The notes beneath the pieces are model-generated. The model saw only the letters and a list, made by a program, of their open reading frames with translations, had not been told where the DNA came from and searched no databases. DNA of 64,000 nucleotides from Nocardia nova SH22a (lineage in GTDB: Bacteria; Actinomycetota; Actinomycetes; Mycobacteriales; Mycobacteriaceae), in the NCBI RefSeq assembly GCF_000523235.1, contig NZ_CP006850.1, positions 3,472,001-3,536,000 of the forward strand. The letters are read 5' to 3'. Positions 28,318 to 37,161 of this stretch are shown here, one piece after another (within the stretch, counting starts at the first letter, position 1; every line of letters begins with the position of its first letter). Both the position numbers and the translations under genes were made by a program.

Positions 28318-29478
28318 TCAGCGCGGGCCGCGCAGGACGCGCCGGGCGATCGACCAGCGCAGCACCTCCGACGGCCCCTCGTAGATGCGAAATGCCCTGG
28401 CCTCCACCAGGAATCGGGCCACCAGGTGGTCCTCGCAGACACCCAGGCCGCCGTGCAGCTGTACCGCGCGGTCCAGTACCCGCCACACCGCCTCGGAGAC
28501 ATAGGTTTTCGCGATGGAGGTCTCGTGGCGGGCCTGCGGTGAGGCCGGGCCGTGGACGTCGACGGTGTCGGCGACGCTGCGGATCAGGCTGCGGGCGGTG
28601 GCGATATCGATCTCGCTGTCGGCGATCAGGCCCTGCGCCAGCCCGTGTTCGGCGATGGGCACGCCGAACGAACAGCGGCGGGTGATGTGGTCGATCGTCA
28701 TCTCCTGGGCGCGCACCGCCAGCCCCAGCCAGTTCATGCAGAACACCAGCCGCGAGGGGGCCAGCCGCACCTGGGCCAGCTCCAGCCCGCGTCCCACCTC
28801 GCCGAGCACCGCGGCCTCGCCGACCTCGCAGTCGACGAACTCCACCTCGCAGTGGCCGCCGGGCGCGCTGGTGTGATCCAGGGTCGGCATCCGGCGGCCC
28901 ACCCTCAGCCCCGGATTGTCCTGATCGACCAGGAACATCGTCGGCCCCTCGTCGGTCCCGGCCACGCAGATGGTGAAGGCCGCGCCCCGCGCGCCGGTGG
29001 TGAAATGCTTGGCGCCGTTGATGACCCAGCCGGTATCGGTCTCCTCGGCGACGGTGCGCAGCATCCGCGGATCGGCTCCGGCGCCCGGCGCGGGTTCGGT
29101 GAGCGCGATCGCCGAGCGGACCTCCCCGGCCGCCAGCGGCGCCAGGTAGCGTTCCCGCTGCTGTTCGTCGGCCACATGGGCCAGCAGATGGATATTGCCG
29201 TCGTCGGGCGCCCAGGCGTTGACCGCGAGCGGGCCGAGCAGGCTCGCTCCCGCCGCCTCGAGCACCCGGGCCTGATCGCGGGTGTCCAATCCCAGACCGC
29301 CGTAGCGCGGATCCGACAGCGGACCGAAAACGCCCGCGTCCTTGGCCTTCTTCTGCAGGTCCAGGCGTAGGTCGTCATCGGTGACCCGCTCGCCGGTCAC
29401 CACCTCGCGTTCCACCGGTACGACATGGTCGACCACGAATCGTCTGGTCCGCTCGACCAGTTCCGCCACTGCGCTCAT
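28318..29478 (-). CDS. Acyl-CoA dehydrogenase
   Basis: A 386-residue flavin acyl-CoA dehydrogenase. FAD and substrate motifs are ALTEPAPGAGAD and NGAKHFTTG, and the catalytic base is Glu367 in YEGPSEVLRW. It introduces a trans-2 double bond into acyl-CoA with an electron-transfer flavoprotein as acceptor. It is the first gene of the minus-strand arm; the 162-bp gap upstream separates it from the divergent reductase and is the likely promoter region. It links the cluster to fatty-acid degradation or to making unsaturated precursors. Confidence 0.94.
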   Translation of the reverse strand: MSAVAELVERTRRFVVDHVVPVEREVVTGERVTDDDLRLDLQKKAKDAGVFGPLSDPRYGGLGLDTRDQARVLEAAGASLLGPLAVNAWAPDDGNIHLLAHVADEQQRERYLAPLAAGEVRSAIALTEPAPGAGADPRMLRTVAEETDTGWVINGAKHFTTGARGAAFTICVAGTDEGPTMFLVDQDNPGLRVGRRMPTLDHTSAPGGHCEVEFVDCEVGEAAVLGEVGRGLELAQVRLAPSRLVFCMNWLGLAVRAQEMTIDHITRRCSFGVPIAEHGLAQGLIADSEIDIATARSLIRSVADTVDVHGPASPQARHETSIAKTYVSEAVWRVLDRAVQLHGGLGVCEDHLVARFLVEARAFRIYEGPSEVLRWSIARRVLRGPR

Positions 29479-29640
29479 GGGGTCAGTTTCGGTCCGCGGT
29501 CGTGCGTCGCGGGCGGGCGATAGTCAATAACGATCGGTCGAATCGACTCCCGCGACCCGCACCCGAATCGCCGCGGCCTTCGGACAGGGTGAGGGCGAAC
29601 GGCGCCGGGACCTCCGCCGCCGGGACACCGAGGGGATGCG

Positions 29641-30567
29641 ATGACGGAGTTGACGGTCCGGGTGAGCGATCGGCGCGATACCGGCACGGGCGTCTTCGTC
29701 CTGGAACTGGTGGCCGCCGACGGGGACCGGCTGCCGCCGTGGTCGCCGGGCGCGCACATCGATGTGGCGGCCGGACCGGCGGGGGTGCGGCAGTATTCGC
29801 TGTGCGGCGATCCGGCCGACCGGCGCCGGTGGCGGCTCGCGATTCTGCGCGAACCCGGCGGACGCGGCGGCTCGGACCATCTGCACCGGACCGCGCACCC
29901 CGGCGTGGAGTTGCGAGTGTCGCTGCCGCGCAACAATTTCGAACTCCTACCGGCCGACGACTACCTGTTCGTCGCCGGTGGTATCGGCATCACCGCGATC
30001 CTGCCGATGGTGATCGCGGCCGAGCGGGCCGGGGCGCGGTGGACGCTGCACTACGGCGCCCGCACCCGCGCGCATCTGTGCTTCGCCGACGAACTCGCCC
30101 GCTACCACGCGGTGCGTCTGGCGCCGCAGGACGAGTCCGGACTGCTGCCGGTCGCGCAGCTGCTCGACGGCACCACAGCCACCGTCTACTGCTGTGGGCC
30201 GGAACCGCTGCTGGCCGCCGTCGAATCCGAAGCGGCGCGGCGCGGAATCCCGGTCCGCACCGAACGTTTCGTGCCACAGCCGGTCGAGGCGGCCGCCGAC
30301 CGATCCTTCGAGCTGCGACTGGCCCGCAGCGGGCGCACCCTGCACGTCGCCGCGGGCCGGTCGATCGTCGAGGTGTGCGAGGCGGCGGGAGTGCCGATCG
30401 TGACCTCCTGCCGCGAGGGCACCTGCGGCAGCTGCGAAACCGATGTGCTCGACGGCGAAGTGGCGCACCGGGATTCGGTTCTCGATGCCGACGAGCGGGC
30501 CCGCGGCGCCACCCTCATGCCCTGCGTATCGCGGGCGATCTCGGATGTCCTCGTGCTCGACCTGTGA
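29641..30567 (+). CDS. Phthalate-dioxygenase-reductase-type oxidoreductase with C-terminal 2Fe-2S ferredoxin
   Basis: A 308-residue electron-transfer protein: FMN/FAD barrel (RQYSLCGDP near 55), NAD(P) domain (GGIGITAILPM near 105; CCGPEPLL near 182), and a plant-type ferredoxin with CREGTCGSC and a distal MPCVSRA cysteine. It passes electrons from NADH to a Rieske oxygenase, a P450 or a desaturase. No oxygenase gene is beside it, but it is divergent from the 13-gene operon that contains a P450 and a desaturase, so it may serve one of those. Confidence 0.92.
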   Translation: MTELTVRVSDRRDTGTGVFVLELVAADGDRLPPWSPGAHIDVAAGPAGVRQYSLCGDPADRRRWRLAILREPGGRGGSDHLHRTAHPGVELRVSLPRNNFELLPADDYLFVAGGIGITAILPMVIAAERAGARWTLHYGARTRAHLCFADELARYHAVRLAPQDESGLLPVAQLLDGTTATVYCCGPEPLLAAVESEAARRGIPVRTERFVPQPVEAAADRSFELRLARSGRTLHVAAGRSIVEVCEAAGVPIVTSCREGTCGSCETDVLDGEVAHRDSVLDADERARGATLMPCVSRAISDVLVLDL

Positions 30568-30640
30568 CACGGGGCGGGCCCGCATCGGTGCGGGCCGAAC
30601 GACAAGTAAGTCAGTGCAAGGGATTCAGAGGAAAAGCAAG

Positions 30641-31342
30641 ATGAGGAAAACAGTTGCGGCGTCCGCGCTGCTCGCCGCCACGCTGTGCGTCACCGCCGGC
30701 GTCTCCGGCACGGCGCAGGCCGACGACGCCGGCGTCGTGAACTACAAGGCGACCACCACCGAGAAATCCACGATCATCTCGACCGACACCGGCTCCCTGA
30801 ATGTCGAGAACGGCGTATTCGAGATCAAGGCCGCCGACGGAACCACCCTCGCCGGAACGGAACTGAAGTTCCGCGTCGACGACTTCGAATTCCCGATCGC
30901 GGCCGATATCGCCGGCCACGCCGCGACCCTGACCCCGCAGTTCGACCTCGCCCACGCGATCTACAAACCGGTCGACCTGCCGTTCCAGGATCAGGCGCCG
31001 TGGAAGACGCCCTACGACCGGGAACAGGCCGCCTGGTCGCGGCTCACCACCACCATCGCGGCGGGGGCCACCATCGGCACCCTCGTCGGCGGTCTCACCG
31101 GCGGGGCCGTGGGCTGCCTGCTCGGCGGCATCGCCGGTGCGACCGTGGCCGCCGCGGCCATCGTCGGCCTGTTCGGCGCCTTCCTGCCCTCGGCCGCGAT
31201 CGGCTGTGTGGGCGGCATCATCGCCATCGGCGCGCTGGGCACCCTCGCCGGTCAGCTGCTGGTGACCGCGCCGGTGGCGGTCGCGGCCGCGATCCAGTAC
31301 TTCACCACGATCAACGCGCCGTTCACCGCGCCCGGCAAGTAG
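30641..31342 (+). CDS. Secreted protein with Gly/Ala-rich hydrophobic C-terminal region
   Basis: A 233-residue exported protein of unknown function. A Sec signal (MRKTVAASALLAATLCVTAG) ends at AQA near residue 28. Residues 30-130 look like a beta-rich domain, and 145-220 are glycine- and alanine-rich hydrophobic stretches that could span or insert into a membrane. Similar proteins are common in Nocardia and Rhodococcus, where they are annotated as hypothetical. The ATG at 30641 follows GAGGAAA. A strong terminator lies 18 bp after the stop. Confidence 0.8.
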   Translation: MRKTVAASALLAATLCVTAGVSGTAQADDAGVVNYKATTTEKSTIISTDTGSLNVENGVFEIKAADGTTLAGTELKFRVDDFEFPIAADIAGHAATLTPQFDLAHAIYKPVDLPFQDQAPWKTPYDREQAAWSRLTTTIAAGATIGTLVGGLTGGAVGCLLGGIAGATVAAAAIVGLFGAFLPSAAIGCVGGIIAIGALGTLAGQLLVTAPVAVAAAIQYFTTINAPFTAPGK

Positions 31343-31360
31343 TACACCGGTCCGGCACGA

Positions 31361-31396
31361 CGAAGGCCCCGCCCGGATCACCGGACGGGGCCTTCG
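31361..31396. terminator. Bidirectional intrinsic terminator
   Basis: A 16-bp stem with one mismatch and a 4-nt loop (arms beginning CGAAGGCCCCG and ending CGGGGCCTTCG). It sits between the convergent secreted-protein and whiB genes and can serve both strands. Confidence 0.88.
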
Positions 31397-31413
31397 CACA
31401 CCGATCGGCGCGA

Positions 31414-31674
31414 CTACTCCCGGAAGAGCTTGCCGCGATCGAATTCGTGACCGCCCCACACACCGGACTGACCGGTGGCCGCCGCGAATTCCGCGCACTC
31501 GCGCCGGATCGGGCATCCCGCGCAGATACCGCGCGCGTAGTCGAAGTCCTGCGACGGGTACGGAAACCAGGCGTCGTGGTTCGGATCACCCTTGCAGGCG
31601 GCCTGGTCCCAGTTCTGCGTATCCGAGAGCGGGAGCAGATCCACCAGGGTGAGTGCCGGAGTCGTAGTTGTCAT
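31414..31674 (-). CDS. WhiB-family iron-sulfur transcription factor
   Basis: An 86-residue Wbl protein. The cluster ligands are Cys27, Cys51, Cys54 and Cys60 (spacing C-x23-C-x2-C-x5-C), followed by the family turn GVWGG at 71-75 and a short basic tail. Such proteins bind a 4Fe-4S cluster and act with sigma factors as redox-responsive regulators. The ATG has GGAGG about 10 nt upstream. It lies 31 bp after the HNH nuclease gene, so the two may be cotranscribed. Which WhiB subclass it belongs to was not decided. Confidence 0.95.
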   Translation of the reverse strand: MTTTTPALTLVDLLPLSDTQNWDQAACKGDPNHDAWFPYPSQDFDYARGICAGCPIRRECAEFAAATGQSGVWGGHEFDRGKLFRE

Positions 31675-31705
31675 ATCGGATCCCTCCTTCCTCGGGATGT
31701 GTGAT

Positions 31706-32407
31706 TCATGTCGTGCCGGCCGGCGCCGCGGCGGCGAGGTCCTTCCAGATCCGCCGCTGCCGCCGCTGTATGTCGTTGGGGGCCTTCGGTTCCCAGAGCA
31801 GCGACATTCCCGCCTCGTCCGGGGTGCGGTCGGCCTTGCGGGTATTGCACGGCCCGCAGGCCGCGATGAGGTTGTTCCAGGTGTTGGGTCCGCCCCGGCT
31901 GCGCGGGCGGATGTGGTCGACGGTGCGCGCCCAGCCCGCGCAGTAGCCGCATCGGTGGTTGTCGCGCCGCAGCACACCGGCCAGGGTGGCCCGGCTGTCG
32001 TCCTGGACGAGCACGCTGTGCTCGAGGTGGACGTAGCGGCGCAGCCGGATCGTTTCCGGCAGTGCGATTTCCAGGTGCTTGGACCGGATCGGGAAGTGTG
32101 GTTCCCGCTCGGCGACGACCTCGGCGGCTCCGCTGATCAGCAGCACCACCGCGCGCTCGGCGCCGATATCGGCCAGCGCCTCGTAGGAGGCGTTGAGGAC
32201 CAGCACCTGGCTGTGTATCCAGTTGTCGGGAGTCAATTCGATATCGGCGTGCGCGGACAGCATGGGAGTCACCATGTTTCGTGAAGGACCGGACGAGGGG
32301 AGAAGGGGCGGAGTGGAATCAGGCCAGCCGGAAGAGGCGGCCGAGTTCTCGGCGCGAACGCCGCGGCTGCGCGGTATCGATCGAAATATGTTGTCCGGCA
32401 TTGTCAT
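31706..32407 (-). CDS. HNH endonuclease-domain protein
   Basis: A 233-residue protein with a zinc-supported HNH motif near the C-terminus: CGYC, then TVDHIRPRSRGG, NTWNNLIAAC and CNTRK. The N-terminal half (VLNASYEALADI, RAVVLLISGAAEVV) matches the widespread actinobacterial HNH family of unknown target. The ATG at 32407 has a very strong ribosome site (GGAAGGAGGAGG) about 10 nt upstream, which supports the long form. Conservation suggests the family core starts near the internal ATGs at 32275 or 32263, so the first 44-48 residues may be lineage-specific. Confidence 0.87.
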   Translation of the reverse strand: MTMPDNIFRSIPRSRGVRAENSAASSGWPDSTPPLLPSSGPSRNMVTPMLSAHADIELTPDNWIHSQVLVLNASYEALADIGAERAVVLLISGAAEVVAEREPHFPIRSKHLEIALPETIRLRRYVHLEHSVLVQDDSRATLAGVLRRDNHRCGYCAGWARTVDHIRPRSRGGPNTWNNLIAACGPCNTRKADRTPDEAGMSLLWEPKAPNDIQRRQRRIWKDLAAAAPAGTT

Positions 32408-32659
32408 CGGACATCGGCCACCTCCTCCTTCCCGTAACTCGTCGAGCGGACCCGCGTTGTCGCGGCCCGGTGTGATCGTCGTTCCATGGTGACACAGCGT
32501 TACCGCCGTTGTCGGGTCATTTTTCCGCCGCCGCGGTGGATTCGCGTGCGACCTTCCCCCTGCGTGCCGGTTACAGCGCTACGGACAGGCCGTTTATTCC
32601 GGGCGGTGTGGTGTGTGGTCGGCCACCCGGTGTGGTTCAGGCCGTCGGGTGAGAACGCG
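32408..32659. other. Intergenic region upstream of the HNH gene
   Basis: With the adjacent terminator, this makes the 317-bp gap between the HNH gene and glcB. It holds the HNH ribosome-binding site at its left end and presumably that gene's promoter. No open frame with good codon use or RNA gene is visible. Confidence 0.6.
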
Positions 32660-32694
32660 ACGCAGCCCCGGCCGGAAGCCGGCCGGGGCTGCGT
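32660..32694. terminator. Intrinsic terminator of glcB
   Basis: A perfect 16-bp stem with a 3-nt loop: left arm 32660-32675, loop AAG, right arm 32679-32694. It is 30 bp beyond the glcB stop on the minus strand. Confidence 0.92.
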
Positions 32695-32724
32695 AGCTGG
32701 TGATGCGGTCGAACCGCGGGCGGA

Positions 32725-34908
32725 TCAGCCCTTGGCGGCCAGCGCCTTGGCCTCGCGGCGGCGGCGGTGCAGGATCGGCTCGGTGTAGCCGTTGGGCTGC
32801 TTGCCGCCCTCGAGGATCAATTCCTTGGCGGCCTGGAAGGCGACGCTGCCCGCGAAATCGGGAGCCATCGGCTTGTAGGCGGCGTCACCGGCGTTCTGCC
32901 GGTCCACGACGGGCGCCATCCGCTCCAGGCTCTCGACGACCTGCTCGGCGGTGATGATGCCGTGGCGCAGCCAGTTGGCCATCAGCTGGCTCGAAATGCG
33001 CAGGGTCGCACGGTCTTCCATGAGCGCGACATCGTTGATGTCGGGCACCTTGGAGCAGCCGACGCCCTGGTCGATCCAGCGGACCACGTAGCCGAGGATG
33101 GACTGCGAGTTGTTGTCCACCTCGTTGCGGATCTCCTCGGCCGACCAGTCGGTGGAGGCCGCGAGGGGGATCTCGAGGATCTGGTCCACCGTGGCGCGCG
33201 CACCGCCCCGGGCGATCTCGGCCTGCCGCTTGAACACGTCCACCAGGTGGTAGTGGGTGGCGTGCAGGGTGGCCGCGGTCGGGGAGGGGACCCACGCGGT
33301 GGTGGCGCCGGAGCGCGGGTGGCCGATCTTCTGCTCGAGCATGTCGTGCATCAGATCCGGCATGGCCCACATGCCCTTACCGATCTGCGCCTTGTGCGGC
33401 AGACCGGTCGCCAGGCCCTTGTCGACGTTCCAGTCCTCGTAGGCCAGGATCCACTGCTGCTTCTTCATCTCGGCCTTGCGGATCATCGCACCGGCCTCCA
33501 TGGAGGTGTGGATCTCGTCGCCGGTGCGGTCCAGGAATCCGGTGTTGATGAACACCACCCGGTCCTTGGCGGCGGCGATGCAGGCCTTCAGGTTGACCGT
33601 GGTGCGGCGTTCCTCGTCCATGATGCCGACCTTGAGACTGTTGCGGGACAGGCCCAGCACATCCTCGATGCGATCGAACAGTTCGTTGGCGAAGGCCACC
33701 TCGTCGGGACCGTGCATCTTCGGCTTGACGATGTAGACCGAGCCGGTGCGCGAATTGCTCACCACCGCATTGCCGTTGAGCGAGTGCACGGCGATCAGCG
33801 AGGTGATCAGGCCGTCCATGATGCCCTCGGGCACCTCGTTGCCGTCTTTGTCGATGATCGCGTCGGAGGTCATCAGATGGCCCACGTTGCGGACGAACAG
33901 CAGCGACCGGCCGTGCAGGGCCAGCTCGCTGCCGTCGAGGCCGGTGTAGACCCGGTCCGGGTTCATGGTGCGGGTGAAGGTCTTGTCGCCCTTGGTGACC
34001 TGTTCGGCCAGATCGCCCTTCATCAGGCCCAGCCAGTTGTGGTACGCGGCGACCTTGTCCTCGGCGTCGACCGCGGCGATCGAGTCCTCGAAGTCCATGA
34101 TCGTGGTGACCGCGGACTCCAGCACCACGTCCTTGACCCCGGCGTCGTCGGTCTTGCCGATCGGCGAGGCCGGATCGATCTGGATGTCGATGTGCAAACC
34201 GTTGTGGCGCAGCAGGATCGAGGTCGGCGAGGCGGGGTCGCCGAGGTAGCCGACCAGCGCGGAGGCGTCGGCCAGGCCGATGTCGGTGCCGTCCTCGAGG
34301 GTGACCTCGAGCTCGCCGTCGACGATCTTGTACGCCTTGGAGCCGACGTGCGAACCGGTGATCAGCGGCACCGCGTCGTCGAGGAAGTTGCGGGCCCACT
34401 CGATGACCTTGTCGCCGCGGACCTTGTTGTAGCCGGTGCCCTTCTCCGCGCCGTTCGCCTCGGAGATGGCGTCGGTGCCGTAGAGCGCGTCGTAGAGCGA
34501 GCCCCACCGGGCGTTGGCGGCGTTGATCGCGAAGCGGGCGTTGCTCACCGGAACGACGAGCTGCGGGCCCGCGGTGGTGGCGATCTCGTCGTCGACGTTC
34601 TGGGTGCCGATGGCGAAATCGGCGGGCTCGTCGCGCAGGTAGCCGATCTCGGCGAGGAACTTCTTGTAGGCGGCCTTGTCGTAGCCGGTGCCCGGGTTCT
34701 CAGCGTGCCAGGCGTCGAGCTTGCCCTGGATCTCGTCGCGTTCGGCCAGCAGGGCGCGGTTGCGGGGGGCGAGATCGTTGATCACGCTCTCCGCACCGGT
34801 CCAGAACGCGGCGGAATCTACGCCGGAGCCGGGGAGCGCCTCGTTCTCCACGAAATCGTGGAGAACCTTGGCCACCTGGAGCCCGCCGACCTGAATCCGC
34901 TCTGTCAT
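32725..34908 (-). CDS. glcB: Malate synthase G
   Basis: A 727-residue malate synthase of the large monomeric G type, which condenses glyoxylate with acetyl-CoA to malate in the glyoxylate shunt. Recognisable blocks include [20 protein letters not shown] at the N-terminus, [20 protein letters not shown] in the middle, [16 protein letters not shown] and [17 protein letters not shown]. The length fits the mycobacterial enzyme. A perfect hairpin terminator follows. Its presence fits growth on fatty acids, where acetyl-CoA must be converted to C4 acids. Confidence 0.98.
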   Translation of the reverse strand: MTERIQVGGLQVAKVLHDFVENEALPGSGVDSAAFWTGAESVINDLAPRNRALLAERDEIQGKLDAWHAENPGTGYDKAAYKKFLAEIGYLRDEPADFAIGTQNVDDEIATTAGPQLVVPVSNARFAINAANARWGSLYDALYGTDAISEANGAEKGTGYNKVRGDKVIEWARNFLDDAVPLITGSHVGSKAYKIVDGELEVTLEDGTDIGLADASALVGYLGDPASPTSILLRHNGLHIDIQIDPASPIGKTDDAGVKDVVLESAVTTIMDFEDSIAAVDAEDKVAAYHNWLGLMKGDLAEQVTKGDKTFTRTMNPDRVYTGLDGSELALHGRSLLFVRNVGHLMTSDAIIDKDGNEVPEGIMDGLITSLIAVHSLNGNAVVSNSRTGSVYIVKPKMHGPDEVAFANELFDRIEDVLGLSRNSLKVGIMDEERRTTVNLKACIAAAKDRVVFINTGFLDRTGDEIHTSMEAGAMIRKAEMKKQQWILAYEDWNVDKGLATGLPHKAQIGKGMWAMPDLMHDMLEQKIGHPRSGATTAWVPSPTAATLHATHYHLVDVFKRQAEIARGGARATVDQILEIPLAASTDWSAEEIRNEVDNNSQSILGYVVRWIDQGVGCSKVPDINDVALMEDRATLRISSQLMANWLRHGIITAEQVVESLERMAPVVDRQNAGDAAYKPMAPDFAGSVAFQAAKELILEGGKQPNGYTEPILHRRRREAKALAAKG

Positions 34909-34957
34909 CTACTGCCTCATTTCGAGAAAGCCGGATGGAAAAAGTACGCCTGTCATG

Positions 34958-34971
34958 TTACCCGTGGGTAA
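34958..34971. promoter_or_regulatory. Palindrome upstream of glcB, possible operator
   Basis: A perfect 6-bp inverted repeat, TTACCC-GT-GGGTAA, about 50 bp upstream of the glcB start. A minus-strand TAACAT overlapping it could be a -10 element. No specific regulator can be assigned from sequence. Confidence 0.45.
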
Positions 34972-35075
34972 TTGTGCGCTGTCGTCGGCATCGGTGAAGC
35001 AGGCCCGATTGTATCGTGGGCCACAGCCGGGGCCGGGAGCGCACCGAGGGAGCGCGGGGGCGTAGGCGGAAGAGA

Positions 35076-36110
35076 TCAGGTTGTGCGGACGGCCGGGGAT
35101 GCTTCTGATCGTCCGGACGGGACGGACAGCCGGATCGGGCCGGGCAGGAGCGCCAGCGCGAGTCCGCCCAGCGCCCAGCAGCCCAGGATGGTGAGGGCCG
35201 TTGCCGAACCCGCGCCGTCGAAGTAGGCCGTCGAGCGCAGCGCGGTGGCGGCCGCTCCCGGGGGCAAGAAGGTGCCGAGGGTGCCCCAGCCGGTCGGTAG
35301 CAGTTCAGGGGCCGACATCGCGCCGGAGAGCGGGACGCCCAGGGCCACCAGGATTCCCGCGCCCACGCCGATGCCCGCGATCCCGAGCACGGCGCGCAGA
35401 CCGAGGATCGTCAGGGCGGTCGCGGCGACGGACAGCGAGATCACCGCGGCATCGGCGACGTAGTTGCCGGTCAGCACGTCGAGCCAGGTCTGCAGCACCG
35501 CGGCCACCGAGAATCCGGCGATCAGGGCGACGGTGATCGCGGCGCCGATGCGGACCGTGCGGCCGAGCGGCAGCATCGACAGCACCGCTCCGGTGAGCAG
35601 GCCGCCGATCACCATCGGCACCAGGGTCAGGCCGAAGACCGCGCCGCGCGGATCGGCGGGCGGCGCGGCCACGACATCGGTGGTCAACGGCGGCGAGAGC
35701 TGTTGCGGTGGTGCGGGATTCGATGCCGGGGCCGATGTGGTCACCGGCTGTGCGGCGGCCCGGTGCGCGGCTTCGCCGAGGGCCTGGGCGACGGCGGGGC
35801 TCGCGGCGGAGGCGGTCAGGATCTCGGGGCCGCTCGGCGAGACGACGATCGCGCCGTAGATGTCGCGGTTCTCGATGGCGGTCACCGCGGCGGCGCGGTC
35901 GGGGTAGACGGTGGCGTCGAGGGCGTCCGGCCCGAGTGCGTTCAGGCCGGTGCGGACCTGCTCCACGGCCGCGGCCGGACCGGCCAGGCCGACCGGAAGA
36001 TGCCGGGGCGCCATCTGGCTCGTGGGCCAGGCGAAGGCCGTGACCAGCAGGGTGATGAGTGCGGACAGGCCCAGGATCGGGCCGAGGACGAGTGCGGGCG
36101 ACCGGCGCAT
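35076..36110 (-). CDS. ABC-2/YhgE-type membrane protein
   Basis: A 344-residue polytopic membrane protein. One N-terminal membrane helix (VLGPILGLSALITLLVTAFA) is followed by a large extracytoplasmic, proline-rich loop (about 45-170) and then about five C-terminal membrane segments. This is the topology of the ABC-2 permease/YhgE-Pip group. The ATG at 36110 follows TTTGGAG. It is divergent from a TetR regulator, with two matching palindromes between, so it is probably the regulator's target and may export a toxic compound or lipid. No ATPase gene is adjacent. Confidence 0.78.
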   Translation of the reverse strand: MRRSPALVLGPILGLSALITLLVTAFAWPTSQMAPRHLPVGLAGPAAAVEQVRTGLNALGPDALDATVYPDRAAAVTAIENRDIYGAIVVSPSGPEILTASAASPAVAQALGEAAHRAAAQPVTTSAPASNPAPPQQLSPPLTTDVVAAPPADPRGAVFGLTLVPMVIGGLLTGAVLSMLPLGRTVRIGAAITVALIAGFSVAAVLQTWLDVLTGNYVADAAVISLSVAATALTILGLRAVLGIAGIGVGAGILVALGVPLSGAMSAPELLPTGWGTLGTFLPPGAAATALRSTAYFDGAGSATALTILGCWALGGLALALLPGPIRLSVPSGRSEASPAVRTT

Positions 36111-36126
36111 CACGACTCCAAAGAGA

Positions 36127-36196
36127 AGGAACGTTCGTTTTGTGGTTCGAGCATGCTCTCGCGGCCGCGGCGTTGTCAAGAATGAACGTTCTTTTT
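36127..36196. promoter_or_regulatory. Paired TetR operators between divergent genes
   Basis: Two copies of the perfect palindrome GAACGTTC, at 36129-36136 and 36184-36191, each inside a longer A/T-flanked site (one reads AATGAACGTTCTTTTT). They are 55 bp apart: one just upstream of the membrane-protein start, the other just upstream of the TetR start. This arrangement suits autoregulation plus repression of the divergent gene. Confidence 0.8.
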
Positions 36197-36207
36197 ATGA
36201 TGCGACT

Positions 36208-36813
36208 ATGCCGAGACTGACCGAGGAGCGCCGGATCGCGCGACGCGATCAGCTCCTCGCCGCCGCGGTGCGCTGTGTGGCCCGCGAGGGTTTCCACAAG
36301 ACGACGATGGCGGCGGTCATCGCCGAGTCCGGCATGTCGGCGGGGGCGGTCTACGGCTACTTCAAATCCAAGAACGACATCATCCGCGCCATCTCCGAAT
36401 CGGTGCTGGGGCGCATGACCGCGAATCTGGCCCGGCTCGCCGACGCCGAGACGGCGGTGGCGCCGATCGACGCGCTGGAATCGGTCCTGGAGCAGGTCCG
36501 TGATCTGGCCCGGGACGGCGACGGTGACATTCCGCGGGTGGCCGTGCAGGCATGGGCCGAGGCCGGTCGCGACGAGGCGGTCGCCGAGATCGTCCGCGAG
36601 CGGATCGACCAGGTGCGCCGTGCCTGGCTCGAGCTCCTCGAACGCGCCCGCGCCGCCGGAACCGTGGCGCCCGGCGCCGATCTCGACGCGGTCGCGCAGG
36701 TGATGCTGGGCGCCACGATGGGCTTCGTGCAGCAGTACCTGCTGATGGGTGATGTCGAGCCGCACACCTACGCCGGTGGGTACCGTTCGCTGTTCATGAC
36801 ACCGGGAAGCTGA
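36208..36813 (+). CDS. TetR-family transcriptional repressor
   Basis: A 201-residue TetR regulator. The helix-turn-helix covers roughly residues 10-55 (REGFHKTTMAAVIAESGMSA, GAVYGYFKSKNDII), and the rest is a helical ligand-binding domain with a TetR_C-type end. It is divergent from the membrane protein gene and 6 bp upstream of the next small gene. Two palindromes in the 97-bp divergent region are its likely operators. Confidence 0.93.
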   Translation: MPRLTEERRIARRDQLLAAAVRCVAREGFHKTTMAAVIAESGMSAGAVYGYFKSKNDIIRAISESVLGRMTANLARLADAETAVAPIDALESVLEQVRDLARDGDGDIPRVAVQAWAEAGRDEAVAEIVRERIDQVRRAWLELLERARAAGTVAPGADLDAVAQVMLGATMGFVQQYLLMGDVEPHTYAGGYRSLFMTPGS

Positions 36814-36819
36814 CCGCCG

Positions 36820-37161
36820 ATGGCGAAATTCGTTGTGGAGGCGATCTTTCCGGTGAGTTTCCGGCCGGAGCCGTTCCTCTACGGCCGCCTCGAGGGTGGC
36901 CTCACCGTCGGCGACCCGGTCGAGGTGCACAAGCCGGACGGCACCGTGCGCCACGGCCGCCTGCGGGGTTTCGACATGCACTCCCGTCGGCGTGACCCGA
37001 CCCGGCTGGCGATCGTCGTCTCGGGTGCGGACTGTGCCGACATCGCCGTCGGCGATGTGATCACGAGCGGTGCGGACCGTCGGGAAGCCAGGACAGGCCC
37101 GGACGAGACCAGCCCTGATCGCGGATCATCCGCCGGGCCGCACGATGATTGCGGCCGATGA
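36820..37161 (+). CDS. Small hypothetical protein with an EF-Tu-domain-2-like barrel
   Basis: A 113-residue protein. Residues 1-85 ([43 protein letters not shown]) have the pattern of an EF-Tu/translational-GTPase domain 2 beta-barrel, but no GTPase domain is present. The last 33 residues are low-complexity and polar. Its 3' end overlaps the convergent deformylase gene by 101 bp, so the tail may be poorly constrained. It starts 6 bp after tetR, suggesting cotranscription. Function unknown. Confidence 0.68.
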   Translation: MAKFVVEAIFPVSFRPEPFLYGRLEGGLTVGDPVEVHKPDGTVRHGRLRGFDMHSRRRDPTRLAIVVSGADCADIAVGDVITSGADRREARTGPDETSPDRGSSAGPHDDCGR

